Source of the DNA: Pedobacter riviphilus
GTDB lineage: Bacteria > Bacteroidota > Bacteroidia > Sphingobacteriales > Sphingobacteriaceae
Direction: 5' to 3'
Assembly (NCBI RefSeq): GCF_014692875.1
Contig: NZ_CP061171.1
Location: 5,761,362 to 5,825,361 of the forward strand
Length of the DNA stretch: 64,000 nt
The position numbers were made by a program, and so were the translations under genes. Below the pieces are notes generated by a model, which was not told the origin of the DNA, ran no database searches, and worked only from the letters and a program-made list of their open reading frames with translations. Within the stretch, counting starts at the first letter, position 1. The number at the start of each line of letters is the position of its first letter. Below are positions 15,916-25,829 of this stretch, piece after piece.

Positions 15916-18792
15916 ATGAGCTTAAATATCCACTACAAGGAAGATTTTCAAAATCGTCATATTGCTCCTAATCAGGCTGATACAGCCGAAATGTTGCAAA
16001 CTGTTGGCGTAAATTCTATTGATGAGCTGATTGAACAAACTGTTCCGACAGCAATTAGGTTAAAACAACCTTTAAATTTGCCTGCAGCGAAATCTGAAAC
16101 TGAATATCTTGGTGCTTTAAAACAAACTTCATTGTTGAATAAAGTTTTCAAAAGCTTTATCGGTCAAGGTTATTATGATACTATTACACCGGGGGTAATT
16201 TTACGTAACGTATTTGAAAACCCGGGATGGTACACACAATATACGCCTTACCAGGCAGAGATTGCACAGGGCCGTTTACAGGCTTTGTTAAATTTCCAAA
16301 CTATGGTTATCGATTTAACCGGAATGGAAATTGCCAATGCATCTTTATTGGATGAAGGTACTGCTGCTGCCGAGGCCATGTTTATGCAGTACAGCTTGCG
16401 TAAAAATCAGGCGGCTAAAAAATTCTTCGTTTCGGAATTACTGTTCCCTCAAACGATCGATATCTTAAAAACACGTGCCAATCCTTACGGTATCGAACTG
16501 GTTATCGGCAGTCATTTGGATTTCGTAGCTACTGAAGATTTCTTTGGTGCTATTGTTCAGTATCCTGCAGGCAACGGTGAGGTTTTCGATTACAAAAACT
16601 TTGCTGCTGAATTACACAATTTAAACATTAAATTAACGGTTGTTGCCGATATTTTAAGCTTAACCTTATTAACGCCTCCGGGCGAGTGGGGGGCTGATGT
16701 TGTAGTAGGTACTACACAACGTTTAGGTATCCCAATGGGCTTTGGTGGACCGCACGCAGCATTTTTTGCCACTAAAGAAGAATATAAACGTAATATCCCA
16801 GGCCGTATTATTGGTGTAACCATCGATAGCCATGGCGATTACGCTTTGCGTATGGCTTTGCAAACCCGCGAGCAGCACATCCGTAGAGATAAAGCAACAT
16901 CAAACATTTGTACTGCACAGGCATTATTAGCTATTATGGCTGGTTTTTATGCTGCTTATCACGGTCCGAAAGGATTAAAAGCAATTGCAGAACGTACACA
17001 CGGTTTGGCCATCAGTTTAGCCTCTACCTTAAAAGGTTTAGGTTTTGAGCAGTTAAATTCTGCTTACTTCGATACTATCCGTTTCGATTTAGGCGATTTA
17101 AAAGGTGGTATCCACTCAGCGTGTATCGATAACGAAATCAACTTAAACTATGTTGGTAATGTTGTAACTATTTCATTCGACGAAACCAGCACTTTCGAAG
17201 ATGTGGCTTTAATTGCTAAAATCTTTGCAAAAGTTAAAGCTATCGCTGCCGATCAGGTTGAAGTGGTCGAAAATGTAGAAACCGTTATCCCGACTGCTTT
17301 ACAACGTACTTCAGCTTATTTAACACACCCAATTTTTAACTCGCACCATTCAGAACATGAAATGTTGCGTTATATCAAATCATTGGAAGCAAAAGATTTA
17401 TCGCTTTGCCATTCGATGATTGCTTTGGGTAGCTGTACCATGAAATTAAATGCTACCGCAGAAATGATCCCAGTTACCTGGTCTCACTTCGGTCGCATCC
17501 ACCCATTTGCACCTGCAGATCAGGTATTGGGCTACTATTCGGTTTTCAACGAGCTTGATAAATGGTTAAGCGAAATTACTGGTTTTGCAGCCATGAGTTT
17601 ACAGCCAAATGCTGGTGCTCAGGGCGAATACGCTGGTTTAATGGTTATCCGTGCTTATCACCACGATAGAGGCGATTTCCACCGTAACGTAGCGTTAATT
17701 CCTGCTTCAGCGCACGGAACTAACCCTGCTTCTGCAGCAATGGCTGATATGAAAATTGTGGTGGTTAAATCTTTAGAAAACGGTAACATTGATGTTGAAG
17801 ATTTAAAAGCAAAAGCAGAATTACATAAAGACAACCTATCGTGTTTAATGGTAACTTATCCATCAACTCACGGTGTATTCGAAGAAAGTATTATCGAAAT
17901 CTGCGAAACCATCCACGCTAACGGTGGACAGGTTTATATGGATGGTGCAAACATGAATGCACAGGTTGGATTAACTAGTCCGGCCAATATCGGTGCCGAT
18001 GTTTGTCACTTAAACCTGCACAAAACTTTCTGTATCCCTCACGGCGGTGGTGGTCCGGGTATGGGCCCTATCGGTGTGGCCAAACACCTGGTACCTTATC
18101 TTCCAGGCCATGCTGTGGTTGATATCGACAAAGGAAAATCTATTTCTGCCGTTTCATCTGCACCTTGGGGTTCGGCTTCGATCTTGATTATCTCTCATGC
18201 ATACATCGCCATGATGGGTGCTGAAGGATTAACTAATGCTACTAAATATGCCATTTTAAACGCTAACTATATGAAAGCGCGTTTAGAACAACACTATCCG
18301 GTGCTTTATTCAGGCGCTCAGGGTCGTTGCGCACACGAGATGATTTTAGATTGCCGTTCGTTCAAAGCTTTCGGAATCGAAGTTACAGATATTGCAAAAC
18401 GTTTAATGGACTACGGTTTCCACGCGCCAACCGTTTCATTCCCGGTTGCCGGCACTTTGATGGTTGAGCCTACAGAATCAGAACCTAAACACGAGTTAGA
18501 CCGTTTCTGTGATGCTTTGATCGCCATTAAAAACGAGATTACTTCGGTAGAAAACGGTACTTTCGATAAAGTTGATAACCCATTAAAGAATGCTCCACAT
18601 ACGGTTTCGGTAATTACGGCTAACGAATGGGATCATGCTTATAGCCGTCAAACTGCTGCATTCCCACTTCCTTATGTGTTAGAGCGCAAGTTCTGGCCAT
18701 CAGTTGGTCGTGTTAATGATAGCCATGGCGATAGGGCTTTAATCTGTGCTTGTCCGCCGATTGAGAGTTATTTAGAAGAGATCGTTCCGTAG
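15916..18792 (+). CDS. gcvP: Glycine dehydrogenase (decarboxylating), P protein
   Basis: A 958-residue one-chain P protein of the glycine cleavage system, with both homologous halves fused (about residues 1-450 and 470-950). It decarboxylates glycine and passes the aminomethyl group to the lipoyl H protein. The PLP-binding lysine is Lys703 in [17 protein letters not shown]; the glycine-rich [12 protein letters not shown] follows. [12 protein letters not shown] marks the N-terminus and [18 protein letters not shown] the start of the second half. No gcvT or gcvH is present in the window, so the other subunits are encoded elsewhere. A strong terminator follows. Confidence 0.98.
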   Translation: MSLNIHYKEDFQNRHIAPNQADTAEMLQTVGVNSIDELIEQTVPTAIRLKQPLNLPAAKSETEYLGALKQTSLLNKVFKSFIGQGYYDTITPGVILRNVFENPGWYTQYTPYQAEIAQGRLQALLNFQTMVIDLTGMEIANASLLDEGTAAAEAMFMQYSLRKNQAAKKFFVSELLFPQTIDILKTRANPYGIELVIGSHLDFVATEDFFGAIVQYPAGNGEVFDYKNFAAELHNLNIKLTVVADILSLTLLTPPGEWGADVVVGTTQRLGIPMGFGGPHAAFFATKEEYKRNIPGRIIGVTIDSHGDYALRMALQTREQHIRRDKATSNICTAQALLAIMAGFYAAYHGPKGLKAIAERTHGLAISLASTLKGLGFEQLNSAYFDTIRFDLGDLKGGIHSACIDNEINLNYVGNVVTISFDETSTFEDVALIAKIFAKVKAIAADQVEVVENVETVIPTALQRTSAYLTHPIFNSHHSEHEMLRYIKSLEAKDLSLCHSMIALGSCTMKLNATAEMIPVTWSHFGRIHPFAPADQVLGYYSVFNELDKWLSEITGFAAMSLQPNAGAQGEYAGLMVIRAYHHDRGDFHRNVALIPASAHGTNPASAAMADMKIVVVKSLENGNIDVEDLKAKAELHKDNLSCLMVTYPSTHGVFEESIIEICETIHANGGQVYMDGANMNAQVGLTSPANIGADVCHLNLHKTFCIPHGGGGPGMGPIGVAKHLVPYLPGHAVVDIDKGKSISAVSSAPWGSASILIISHAYIAMMGAEGLTNATKYAILNANYMKARLEQHYPVLYSGAQGRCAHEMILDCRSFKAFGIEVTDIAKRLMDYGFHAPTVSFPVAGTLMVEPTESEPKHELDRFCDALIAIKNEITSVENGTFDKVDNPLKNAPHTVSVITANEWDHAYSRQTAAFPLPYVLERKFWPSVGRVNDSHGDRALICACPPIESYLEEIVP

Positions 18793-18802
18793 TTTGCCTT
18801 TC

Positions 18803-18837
18803 TCGTCATTGCGAGGAGGAACTACGTGGCAATCTAT
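18803..18837. repeat. GTCATTGCGAGGAGG-type dispersed repeat
   Basis: TCGTCATTGCGAGGAGGAACTACGTGGCAATCT matches the common bacterial intergenic element GTCATTGCGAGGAG...GAAGCAATC. A second copy (CGCCATTGCGAGGAGCCACGACGAAACAAT) lies at about 18974-19003 in the same spacer. Confidence 0.65.
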
Positions 18838-18848
18838 TTAGATAAATC

Positions 18849-18896
18849 ATCTGCAAGTTTTATGGATTCATTTCATAAAACTTGCAGATTTTTTTT
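18849..18896 (+). terminator. Strong intrinsic terminator after gcvP
   Basis: A perfect 16-bp stem (ATCTGCAAGTTTTATG with its complement CATAAAACTTGCAGAT), a nine-base loop, and eight T residues. It is the most stable hairpin in the window. The rest of the 310-bp gap to 19102 holds only the second GTCATTGCGAGG-type repeat and no gene. Confidence 0.9.
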
Positions 18897-19102
18897 GGAA
18901 ATGAGTGTCGGTTTTCATCGGCGGCTGTGGTCCTGTCATTCGTTTCATTTTTTTGTTTTGTGGATACCTTATTATCGCCATTGCGAGGAGCCACGACGAA
19001 ACAATTTTTTACTGTAAGTGTAAACAAAAAAGGATTTTAGCTGCTGTCTCTTAGGTTTAGGGATGGAGGAAGGGCATTTAACTAAGCTGTTGCTTTATTT
19101 AA

Positions 19103-19420
19103 TTATAATTTAGCCGCTTTTGACCCCATTTCATCTGCTTCTTTTTCTAAACCAGCATCGTCATTAACAATTGTGTCAGATTTTAATTGTACTGTTGCTT
19201 TAACCCGACCTTGTTTTTGTTCTACTACATGCCATGCCTCATGTGGTAAATGTTCTTCTTGGTCTTGAGCTATGTGAATATCCGCGCCTTGTGCATAGGT
19301 CGAAGCAGCTAATTGTGCAGGTTTATCAGAATTGAAATGAACACGAACATTATCCATCGAAATGCCCGAAAGTGCTTCAATGCCATTTTTTAAATTATCG
19401 GGTAAATTTTTCTTAGCCAT
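19103..19420 (-). CDS. Minimal DUF4157 (eCIS core-type) protein
   Basis: A 105-residue protein that is almost entirely a DUF4157 domain. Visible are LKNGIEALSGISMDNVRVHF, NSDKPAQL, AYAQG-like TYAQGADIHIA, the metal-binding LPHEAWHVVEQKQGRV (HEAWH at 60-64) and DDAGLEKEADEMG. DUF4157 is known from cargo and effector proteins of extracellular contractile injection systems, usually as one domain of much longer proteins. No tail, sheath or baseplate genes occur in the window, and no toxin domain is fused. It may be an effector leader, an orphan peptidase-like protein, or a truncated gene. A decayed lipoprotein gene lies next to it on the same strand. Confidence 0.85.
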   Translation of the reverse strand: MAKKNLPDNLKNGIEALSGISMDNVRVHFNSDKPAQLAASTYAQGADIHIAQDQEEHLPHEAWHVVEQKQGRVKATVQLKSDTIVNDDAGLEKEADEMGSKAAKL

Positions 19421-19527
19421 GGTATAAATTTATAAAATAAATGGTTGCTATCACCAATAAGAACAGGAGCAAACGTCATTAATTGAATTAACAGATTCTA
19501 GTTAGTACGTATCAATAAGATATCACC

Positions 19528-19957
19528 TCATGCACCATAACAAAATTGAATACCGAGACTGTCAATCTTTAAATGATGAATATTTTTGATGCTATTCTTT
19601 TCAATTTTAATTTCGTTGAAGTTATCAGTTGAAAATGGAATGCCATTTATAACAATCATTTTAATCTCTTTTGTAGAATTTACTTCTGTAACCATTTTGG
19701 CAAGTTCTATATACTTTCTAGCAGTATCATTTTGGTTAACCAAAATAGTTTTCTGACGTTTTAAAAGAATCGTTTTTTAATGTTATTCCTATCTAAAAAA
19801 TAAAATTCTGGATTGATTATGACATCATTTAGTTTAACCACAAAGCCCCGTTTGTAATATTTATCAATCCGATCTTCTTTAGATTAAATTACTCTTTTAC
19901 TACATCCTGCTAAAAGAAAAATTAACATTATTGAAAATAAAATTGTTTGCTTTTCAT
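19528..19957 (-). pseudogene. Decayed lipoprotein gene
   Basis: Translating the minus strand in changing frames gives an ATG (MKSKQ), then, one frame over, ILFSIMLIFLLAGCSKRVI, a clear lipobox, followed by a TAA. The same frame continues as SKEDRIDKYYKRGFVVKLND and ends RNNIKKRFF with a stop. A third segment in another frame runs NQNDTARKYIELAKMVTEVN to the final TGA. At least one stop and two frameshifts interrupt the reading. The pieces together look like one lipoprotein of about 140 residues. The last 71-residue part alone is open but is unlikely to be a separate gene. Confidence 0.6.
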
Positions 19958-20056
19958 TGTAGGATATTAACTTTTACCAGGTATCTTTTATCCTAGCCAT
20001 TATTCAGAATAGGCTATTAATTAAGGTTACACTAGAAAAACACATAAGCGGCGTTC

Positions 20057-20506
20057 CTATTTGAATAAACCTTCAGAATTAACATTATAACCTAAAACTT
20101 TAATCTGATCGTTTTCTGCGGTTAAGGTAACGGTTTCTTTTGCCTGAAATTTTGCCCTTTCTACCACATAATATAGTACATAATTTGCAGATGGATTTGA
20201 GCCTCTGATTACTTTCGTTTCCCAGTGATCTAATTTTTTGCTTTTTATTTCGCCTAACTTGTTTACAGTTCCGGTTAAATAGTCATTTAACTTTTGTGTG
20301 CTGGTTACTGCTTTAAATTGATTGCTAAGGATCGGACTTAATTTTTTCAAATCTTTTTGCTGAAGTAAAGCGTAAAACTGTTCGGCTACTTTCTCCCCTT
20401 CTTTTTTATCTTCCTCGCGGTTTAAATATGTACTGTTGAAATTACAGCCTGTTGCAATAAATAATAAGCTGAATAAATATAACGAGGCGTAAATTCTATT
20501 TTTCAT
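20057..20506 (-). CDS. Lipoprotein, possible DUF4019-like
   Basis: A 149-residue lipoprotein with lipobox ATGC (Cys21). The mature part starts with a helical region (EEDKKEGEKVAEQFYALLQQ) and continues with LSPILSNQFKAVTS and beta-type segments ending near the C-terminus, a layout like NTF2-fold DUF4019/DUF3887 proteins. The family assignment is a guess from the layout. It is a single gene, with AT-rich DNA upstream. Confidence 0.65.
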   Translation of the reverse strand: MKNRIYASLYLFSLLFIATGCNFNSTYLNREEDKKEGEKVAEQFYALLQQKDLKKLSPILSNQFKAVTSTQKLNDYLTGTVNKLGEIKSKKLDHWETKVIRGSNPSANYVLYYVVERAKFQAKETVTLTAENDQIKVLGYNVNSEGLFK

Positions 20507-20794
20507 AAGCGTTTAATATTATTTTCTAAATATATAATATTATTTTTTCTATGAATATTATAAAATAAAATTAAGCATGATAGGTAAGTAGTAAATATTT
20601 GCATTTTTTAAACAATGGTAAGGAAACCCTATGCTTTAAATCTTTTATCCTCCACTTTTAGTGCAAATTCACATAAAAAAGTAAACAAATTAAACCTTTG
20701 TTACAATTCTACAGTCAATAGAATGATTTTAGATAAATCCGATTATTTTTGAAAAACTTAACATAGGTCAACAACAAGAGATCGGGAGTTCATC
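20507..20794. other. AT-rich divergent spacer
   Basis: The 321-bp region between the lipoprotein gene and the YceI gene is very AT-rich and carries promoters for both directions. A short inverted pair (ATTCTACAGTC...ATAGAAT) is present around 20705. Nothing else is recognised. Confidence 0.4.
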
Positions 20795-20802
20795 TATATT
20801 TG
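20795..20802 (+). promoter_or_regulatory. -7 box of the yceI-like gene
   Basis: TATATTTG matches TAnnTTTG and lies 25 nt before the ATG. A -33 TTTG is not obvious at the expected distance. Confidence 0.5.
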
Positions 20803-20827
20803 TATCAAATTTTAAAAAAACCAGAAA

Positions 20828-21415
20828 ATGAAATTAAAAATTAGCTCAATTTTTTTATTAGTGGCAGTAGTAGCATTGTCAGCTTTTAAAAACCCAACTA
20901 AACCAGTAACTTATACTGTAGATGCAGCAAAATCGACCATTACTTGGGTTGGTAAAAAAGTAACAGGTTCTCACAACGGAACTGTAGCTTTACAATCAGG
21001 TACTTTAGCCGTTAATGGTAAAAGTGTAACTGGTGGTACATTTGTAATTGATATGGCTTCAATTAAAGATGCTGATGGCAGCGCAAAATTAGAAGGTCAC
21101 TTAAAAGCAGACGATTTCTTCGGTACAGCTAAATTCCCAACTTCAACTTTCGTAATTACTAAAGTTGCTGGTTCAGGTTCAAACGTAACTGTAACAGGTA
21201 ATTTAACCATCAAAGGTATTACTAAACCATTGAGCTTCCCTGCAACCGTAACCGTTAATGCAGATGGTACAGTTTCGGCTTTAGCTGGTAAAATCGTTGT
21301 TGATAGAACTAAATATGACATCAAATATGGTTCTAAATCATTCTTCGATAGCATTGGCGACAAAGCAATTGATGATAACTTCGAGTTAGCTGTTAAATTG
21401 GTAGCTAAAAAATAA
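20828..21415 (+). CDS. YceI-family secreted protein
   Basis: A 195-residue protein with a signal peptide (MKLKISSIFLLVAVVALSAF). YceI landmarks are YTVDAAKSTITWVGKKVTGS at the start, GTFVIDMASIKD, HLKADDFFGTAKFPTSTFVI and DRTKYDIKYGSKSFFDSIGD. The fold is a lipocalin-like beta barrel that binds polyisoprenoid or similar lipids in the periplasm. In this isoprenoid- and carotenoid-rich setting a lipid-carrier role is plausible but unproven. Followed by an intrinsic terminator. Confidence 0.93.
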   Translation: MKLKISSIFLLVAVVALSAFKNPTKPVTYTVDAAKSTITWVGKKVTGSHNGTVALQSGTLAVNGKSVTGGTFVIDMASIKDADGSAKLEGHLKADDFFGTAKFPTSTFVITKVAGSGSNVTVTGNLTIKGITKPLSFPATVTVNADGTVSALAGKIVVDRTKYDIKYGSKSFFDSIGDKAIDDNFELAVKLVAKK

Positions 21416-21437
21416 TTTTTCCAGTCTCGGAAAATAG

Positions 21438-21467
21438 AAGCCTCGACTTTCGTCTGGGCTTTTTTTG
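21438..21467 (+). terminator. Intrinsic terminator of the yceI-like gene
   Basis: AAGCCTCGAC pairs with GTCTGGGCTT (one wobble, one mismatch) around a TTTC loop and is followed by a T-rich run. It starts 23 bases after the stop codon. Confidence 0.75.
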
Positions 21468-21470
21468 TTT

Positions 21471-21651
21471 AACCGCAAAGTATGCAGAGTTTTACGCAAA
21501 GAGCGCTAAGCTTTTACCGCAGAGTGCATTGAGTTTTACACAGAGGAAAACAGAGGCTTTATAGTTATAAGCACCCAGCTCTGTAATCTTTGTGGTAAAA
21601 AGAAACTCTGCGTACTTTGCGTTTCCTCTTTGCGTAATTTGCGGTAAAAAA
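21471..21651. repeat. Largest family B palindromic repeat
   Basis: About 180 bp, apparently two nested units: AACCGCAAAGTATGCAGAG and TTTTACCGCAGAGTGCATTG on the left; CTTTGTGGTAAAAAG and GCGTAATTTGCGGTAAAAAA on the right. It fills the whole space between the terminator and the convergent MBL-fold gene. Confidence 0.75.
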
Positions 21652-21660
21652 CGGGTAGAC

Positions 21661-22428
21661 TTATCTTATCTTAAACCCACCTTCAACTTCATCTACAAAT
21701 CCTGTTGCGGCACTTTTACCATGGTAAAACAAACATTCCCAGTTTTCTTCTGCGGCTCTTTTTCCAAATTCTTTTCTTAATTCCATCGCTTTGCGACCGT
21801 CGAAATCGTATTTGGCAATAAAGTTTTTAACCAGTTCTTCAGGTTCTGGCAATACATCGCCACCAAAAAATACTTTCTGTTTGCCTTCGGTTAAAAGGAA
21901 AACCTGGTGGTTAGGGCAGTGTGCTCCTGTAAATTCGTAAGTAATGGTTTCATCCAATGCGCCATCGCCCTCTACAAATCTTAATTGTGCGTTGCGCTGC
22001 ACAAAATCGAAAATATCGCTATGGTAAGAAGAAGAAGTGCTGCTAAAAGCCGTTTCCCATTCGCCTCGGTTAATAACATACTCTGCATCGGGGAAACTTA
22101 ATTCCACTTTGTTGTTGCCTTGTTTGTGGATCATACCGCCTGAGTGGTCGTAATGTAAGTGCGACATTAAAACCTTGGTTACATCGGTTGGATCGAAACC
22201 TGCATTGCGGATGTTTTTATGTAAAATCAGCTCCCCATGGTCATCACTAAATCCTAAACCCGTATCAAAAAGAATCAGATCATTCTTTAATTCAACTAAA
22301 AATGGCTGAACATTGATAAATAGCGATGCGGGCCTGTCTTTATAACTGTGTATAGCTGGGTCGAAAGGCACAAATTTCTTTGTTGCATCAACAGAATAGG
22401 TTCCTTCGAATAAGGTGTAAACTTGCAA
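21661..22428 (-). CDS. MBL-fold metallohydrolase
   Basis: A 255-residue metallo-beta-lactamase-fold protein with all metal ligands: HLHYDH (His90, His92, Asp94, His95), GAHCPNH (about 169), FFGGDVLP (Asp near 190) and LFYHGKS (about 236). Architecture and length resemble the quorum-quenching lactonase (AiiA-like) group, but many other hydrolases share them. No signal peptide, so probably cytoplasmic. Divergent from the sulfatase gene. Confidence 0.88.
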   Translation of the reverse strand: MQVYTLFEGTYSVDATKKFVPFDPAIHSYKDRPASLFINVQPFLVELKNDLILFDTGLGFSDDHGELILHKNIRNAGFDPTDVTKVLMSHLHYDHSGGMIHKQGNNKVELSFPDAEYVINRGEWETAFSSTSSSYHSDIFDFVQRNAQLRFVEGDGALDETITYEFTGAHCPNHQVFLLTEGKQKVFFGGDVLPEPEELVKNFIAKYDFDGRKAMELRKEFGKRAAEENWECLFYHGKSAATGFVDEVEGGFKIR

Positions 22429-22540
22429 AATGTAAATCTTTAATGTTTGTACAAAGGTAACAATCTAAAATTGAGTATTTGTTTTAGTAAAAGCTTGGAT
22501 ACTTCCTTTTTTTGTAAAATATGATGCTTAAATTTCAAGC

Positions 22541-23866
22541 ATGAATCTTCGAATCTTAATTCTGCTGCTGGCTATCAGTTTTTCTACATCGTTAAAAGCA
22601 CAGCAAAAACCAAATGTAATTATTGTATTAGCAGATGATATGGGCTATGCCGATATTTCATGTTATGGAAGTCCGTTGATAAAAACACCGTTTTTGGATG
22701 GAATGGCAGCGAAAGGAATAAAAGCCACAAACTTTGTAACTACCTCGCCAACCTGTACACCCTCAAGGGCATCGTTACTAACAGGTAGGTATTGCAGCAG
22801 GATGGATTTACCATGGCCTATTGGTCCGGGCGATAAACGCGGAATACCCGAAGATGAAATTACCATTGCACAGCTGCTTAAACAATCGGGTTATGCCACT
22901 GCCTTGGTTGGCAAATGGCATTTGGGCGACTATGGGGTATCGTTGCCAAATAAAAAAGGTTTTGATGAATTTTACGGCCTTTTATATAGCCACGATTATA
23001 GAGCACCTTATGTAAAAACCGATACCACAATCAAGATTTTCAGAAATACCAAACCAGAAATTTATAAACCACACGATAGCATTTTAACTAGTTCTTATAC
23101 TCGAGAATCGATTAAATTTATTAAAAAAAGTGTCGCGGAGAAGAAACCGTTTTTTCTTTATTTAGCGCAAAATATGCCTCATTTGCCTGTTGCTTTTGCC
23201 GCGCAAAAAAGTAGAAAAAGACCTTCTGCAGGAGGCGAATTGGGCGATGTGATCGAAGATATAGACGCAGGTTTAGCGGAAATATGGAAACAGGTAGTTG
23301 CTTCTGGCCAGGCCGATAACACCATTTTCATCTTTACCAGTGATAATGGCCCATGGATTAATGCACCACAGCGCATGTACGATGATGGTTTTACCAAATT
23401 TTACCATGTAGGTTCTGCAGGAATTTTTAGGGGATCTAAAGGCATCTCCTATGAAGGTGGTCACCGTGTGCCGTTTATTGTTTATTGGAAAGGTCATACG
23501 CTTAACAATACCCAGTTAACCAAACCCATTTCTAATCTCGATGTTTTTCCTACGTTGGCCGAATGGACCAAGACTAAACTTCCGCAGAAAGTATATGATG
23601 GCGAGTCTATCTCTGGTTTGTTAACCAACAAAAATGATCATAAAAAGCACCGCCCAATCTACTATCATAATTATGTTTTAGAAGGTGTAAAAGATGGCGA
23701 TTGGAAATTGAGGATTACTAAAAAGGATGATAAGGAGCTGAGCGAGCTTTACAATTTATCATGGGATCCGGCAGAGCGGGTAAACTTAATTGATGATGCA
23801 AAATATGCCAATCAGAAAGCACATTTGATGAAACTTTATCAGGCCTATCCCGGGGACTCTAAATAA
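22541..23866 (+). CDS. Secreted sulfatase (Cys-type)
   Basis: A 441-residue arylsulfatase-family protein with a signal peptide ending near KAQ (residue 20). [15 protein letters not shown] supplies the two metal-binding Asp residues (32, 33). [16 protein letters not shown] holds Cys72, the residue that a sulfatase-maturing enzyme converts to formylglycine. VGKWHLG and TSDNGPW supply further active-site residues. It probably releases sulfate from sugars or other esters in the periplasm. No adjacent SusCD pair, maturase or other glycan-use genes, so the substrate is unclear. Confidence 0.92.
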   Translation: MNLRILILLLAISFSTSLKAQQKPNVIIVLADDMGYADISCYGSPLIKTPFLDGMAAKGIKATNFVTTSPTCTPSRASLLTGRYCSRMDLPWPIGPGDKRGIPEDEITIAQLLKQSGYATALVGKWHLGDYGVSLPNKKGFDEFYGLLYSHDYRAPYVKTDTTIKIFRNTKPEIYKPHDSILTSSYTRESIKFIKKSVAEKKPFFLYLAQNMPHLPVAFAAQKSRKRPSAGGELGDVIEDIDAGLAEIWKQVVASGQADNTIFIFTSDNGPWINAPQRMYDDGFTKFYHVGSAGIFRGSKGISYEGGHRVPFIVYWKGHTLNNTQLTKPISNLDVFPTLAEWTKTKLPQKVYDGESISGLLTNKNDHKKHRPIYYHNYVLEGVKDGDWKLRITKKDDKELSELYNLSWDPAERVNLIDDAKYANQKAHLMKLYQAYPGDSK

Positions 23867-23898
23867 ATTTGATTTTAGTTCTTAGTGGCTTTATTAAT

Positions 23899-23975
23899 TT
23901 TTTTCCGCAGATTTAATGGGATTTATTTAAGTTCCAATAATCTATGTGCCTTTTCTGCAAAATCTGTGGGAAACA
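23899..23975. repeat. CCGCAGATTT / AAATCTGTGGG inverted repeat
   Basis: TTTTTTTCCGCAGATTT at left and TTTTCTGCAAAATCTGTGGG at right form an imperfect palindrome related to family B. It lies in the spacer between the sulfatase gene and recJ. Confidence 0.5.
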
Positions 23976-24040
23976 ACCCGAGTTAGGATTGCTACCATAT
24001 CCAATTAAAATGTATATTTACTGTTCGGAGACAGAATTAA

Positions 24041-25741
24041 ATGGAAAAAAGATGGGTGCTGGCATCGGATTGTAATGATGCCACGGTAATTAAAATAGCA
24101 GAACAACTCAACATAGATCGCTCACTTGCACAGATACTTGTGCAGCGGAATATTTGCGATTTTGATCAGGCGAAAGATTTCTTTAGACCAGATCTTGATC
24201 ATCTCCATAATCCTTTTTTAATGAAGGATATGGATGTTGCTATTGCCCGTATCGAAACGGCTCTGGCCACGCAGGAAAAAATACTGATCTACGGCGATTA
24301 TGATGTAGATGGTACAACATCGGTGGCACTGGCCTTTAGTTTCTTTTCGCAGCTTACCGAAAATATAGAATATTACATTCCAGATCGCTACTTAGAGGGC
24401 TATGGTATTTCTACTGCAGGTATTGATTATGCGAGTGAAAATGGATTCTCTCTGATTATAGCGTTAGATTGTGGTATAAAGTCAGTTGATAAAATCGATT
24501 ATGCCAATACACTGGGTGTTGATTTTATTATCTGTGATCACCACTTACCAGGGGATGTATTGCCTCAGGCCATTGCTATTTTAGACCCTAAACGCTCAGA
24601 TTGCGTATATCCTTTTAAAGAGCTTGCCGGTTGTGGCATTGGTTTTAAACTAGCGCAGGCCTATGCTCAAAAACATCAGCTCCCCAAAGAAACTTACCTG
24701 CGATATTTAGATCTGGTGATGGTGAGCATCGCTGCCGATATTGTTCCTGTTGTTGGCGAAAACCGAATTTTAGCCTATTACGGTTTAAAAAAATTAAATA
24801 CCAACCCTTGCGAAGGTTTGCGTGCCCTAATGGAAGTTTCGGGTAAAACCGAAAACTATAGCATTACCGATGTAGTTTTTACCTTAGGCCCACGCATTAA
24901 TGCCGCCGGAAGGATAGACCATGCCAAACATGCGGTTGCCATGTTACTTTGCCAGGTAGATGGAAACGCACTAGAGCAAAGCGAACTAATAAACCTTAAA
25001 AATACTGAGCGTAAAACTTACGATCAGGACATTACCCGCGAGGCCTTGGCTTTAATTGGCGAAAGTGATATCCTGATCAATAAAAAAACGACTGTTGTAT
25101 TTAACGAAAACTGGCATAAAGGCGTAATCGGAATCGTAGCATCGCGCTTAACTGAAAAATATTATCGTCCAACAATTGTATTAACAAAGTCTAACGGACA
25201 TGTAGCAGGTTCTTGCCGATCGGTAGTTGGTTTTGACTTATACGAAGCTTTAAGCGGTTGCGCAGATTTATTGGATCAATATGGCGGGCATAAATTTGCT
25301 GCAGGGCTAACTATGCAGCAACATAATGTAGATGCCTTTGCCAAAAAATTTGAAGAAATTGTATCGGCAAGTATTACGGAAGAGCTACTTACACCGATGA
25401 TCAGGATTGATGCTGAAATCGAACTGGCGCAGATAGATGGTAAATTCTATCGGGTTTTATCACAAATGGGACCATTTGGTCCTGAAAATATGGCGCCTAT
25501 ATTTGTTACCCATAATGTATATCTCGCACAACATGCCATGGCAGTTGGTCAAAATCATTTAAAAATTAATATAAAACAACAAAATTCGCCTATTTTTGAA
25601 GGCATTGCATTCGGGTTGGCCGAATTTCAAAATCTTTTACAACCAAAAGTGCCATTTTCAATTTGTTATACGTTAGAAGAAAACGTATGGAGAGATAAGA
25701 AACGTTTGCAGTTAAACATTAAAGGAATAAAAGTTAATTAA
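24041..25741 (+). CDS. recJ: Single-stranded-DNA-specific exonuclease RecJ
   Basis: A 566-residue RecJ, the normal length. It degrades single-stranded DNA 5' to 3' in recombination and mismatch repair. DHH-family motifs: YGDYDVDGTTS (about residue 86), ALDCGIKS, CDHHLPGD (about 167), RINAAGRIDHA near 288, then the DHHA1 part with GSCRSVVGFDL and YGGHKFAAGLTM. NRYL..LQLNIKG-type C-terminal OB domain is present. It is followed by a family A repeat and lptB in the same direction. Confidence 0.96.
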   Translation: MEKRWVLASDCNDATVIKIAEQLNIDRSLAQILVQRNICDFDQAKDFFRPDLDHLHNPFLMKDMDVAIARIETALATQEKILIYGDYDVDGTTSVALAFSFFSQLTENIEYYIPDRYLEGYGISTAGIDYASENGFSLIIALDCGIKSVDKIDYANTLGVDFIICDHHLPGDVLPQAIAILDPKRSDCVYPFKELAGCGIGFKLAQAYAQKHQLPKETYLRYLDLVMVSIAADIVPVVGENRILAYYGLKKLNTNPCEGLRALMEVSGKTENYSITDVVFTLGPRINAAGRIDHAKHAVAMLLCQVDGNALEQSELINLKNTERKTYDQDITREALALIGESDILINKKTTVVFNENWHKGVIGIVASRLTEKYYRPTIVLTKSNGHVAGSCRSVVGFDLYEALSGCADLLDQYGGHKFAAGLTMQQHNVDAFAKKFEEIVSASITEELLTPMIRIDAEIELAQIDGKFYRVLSQMGPFGPENMAPIFVTHNVYLAQHAMAVGQNHLKINIKQQNSPIFEGIAFGLAEFQNLLQPKVPFSICYTLEENVWRDKKRLQLNIKGIKVN

Positions 25742-25754
25742 CTATAAAATAAAT

Positions 25755-25816
25755 CGTCATGCTGAACTTGATTCAGCATCTAAAATTGAAGATCCTGAAA
25801 TAAATTCAGGATGACG
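25755..25816. repeat. REP-like inverted repeat, family A
   Basis: CGTCATGCTGAACTTGATTC, then AGCATCT, a short spacer, and GATCCTGAAATAAATTCAGG followed by ATGACG. It is a complete two-arm copy between recJ and lptB. Its end overlaps an in-frame ATG at 25818 only narrowly, which helps to place the lptB start further on. Confidence 0.8.
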
Positions 25817-25829
25817 GATGAATCGATAT

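Noticed and set aside
16590..16823. Antisense open frame inside gcvP
   Set aside because: Such frames arise from codon bias on the other strand; the same is true of antisense frames in lptB, ahcY, waaA and other genes here.
9531..21651. CRISPR array
   Set aside because: The repeats are single, long and palindromic in separate spacers, without regular spacers or cas genes.
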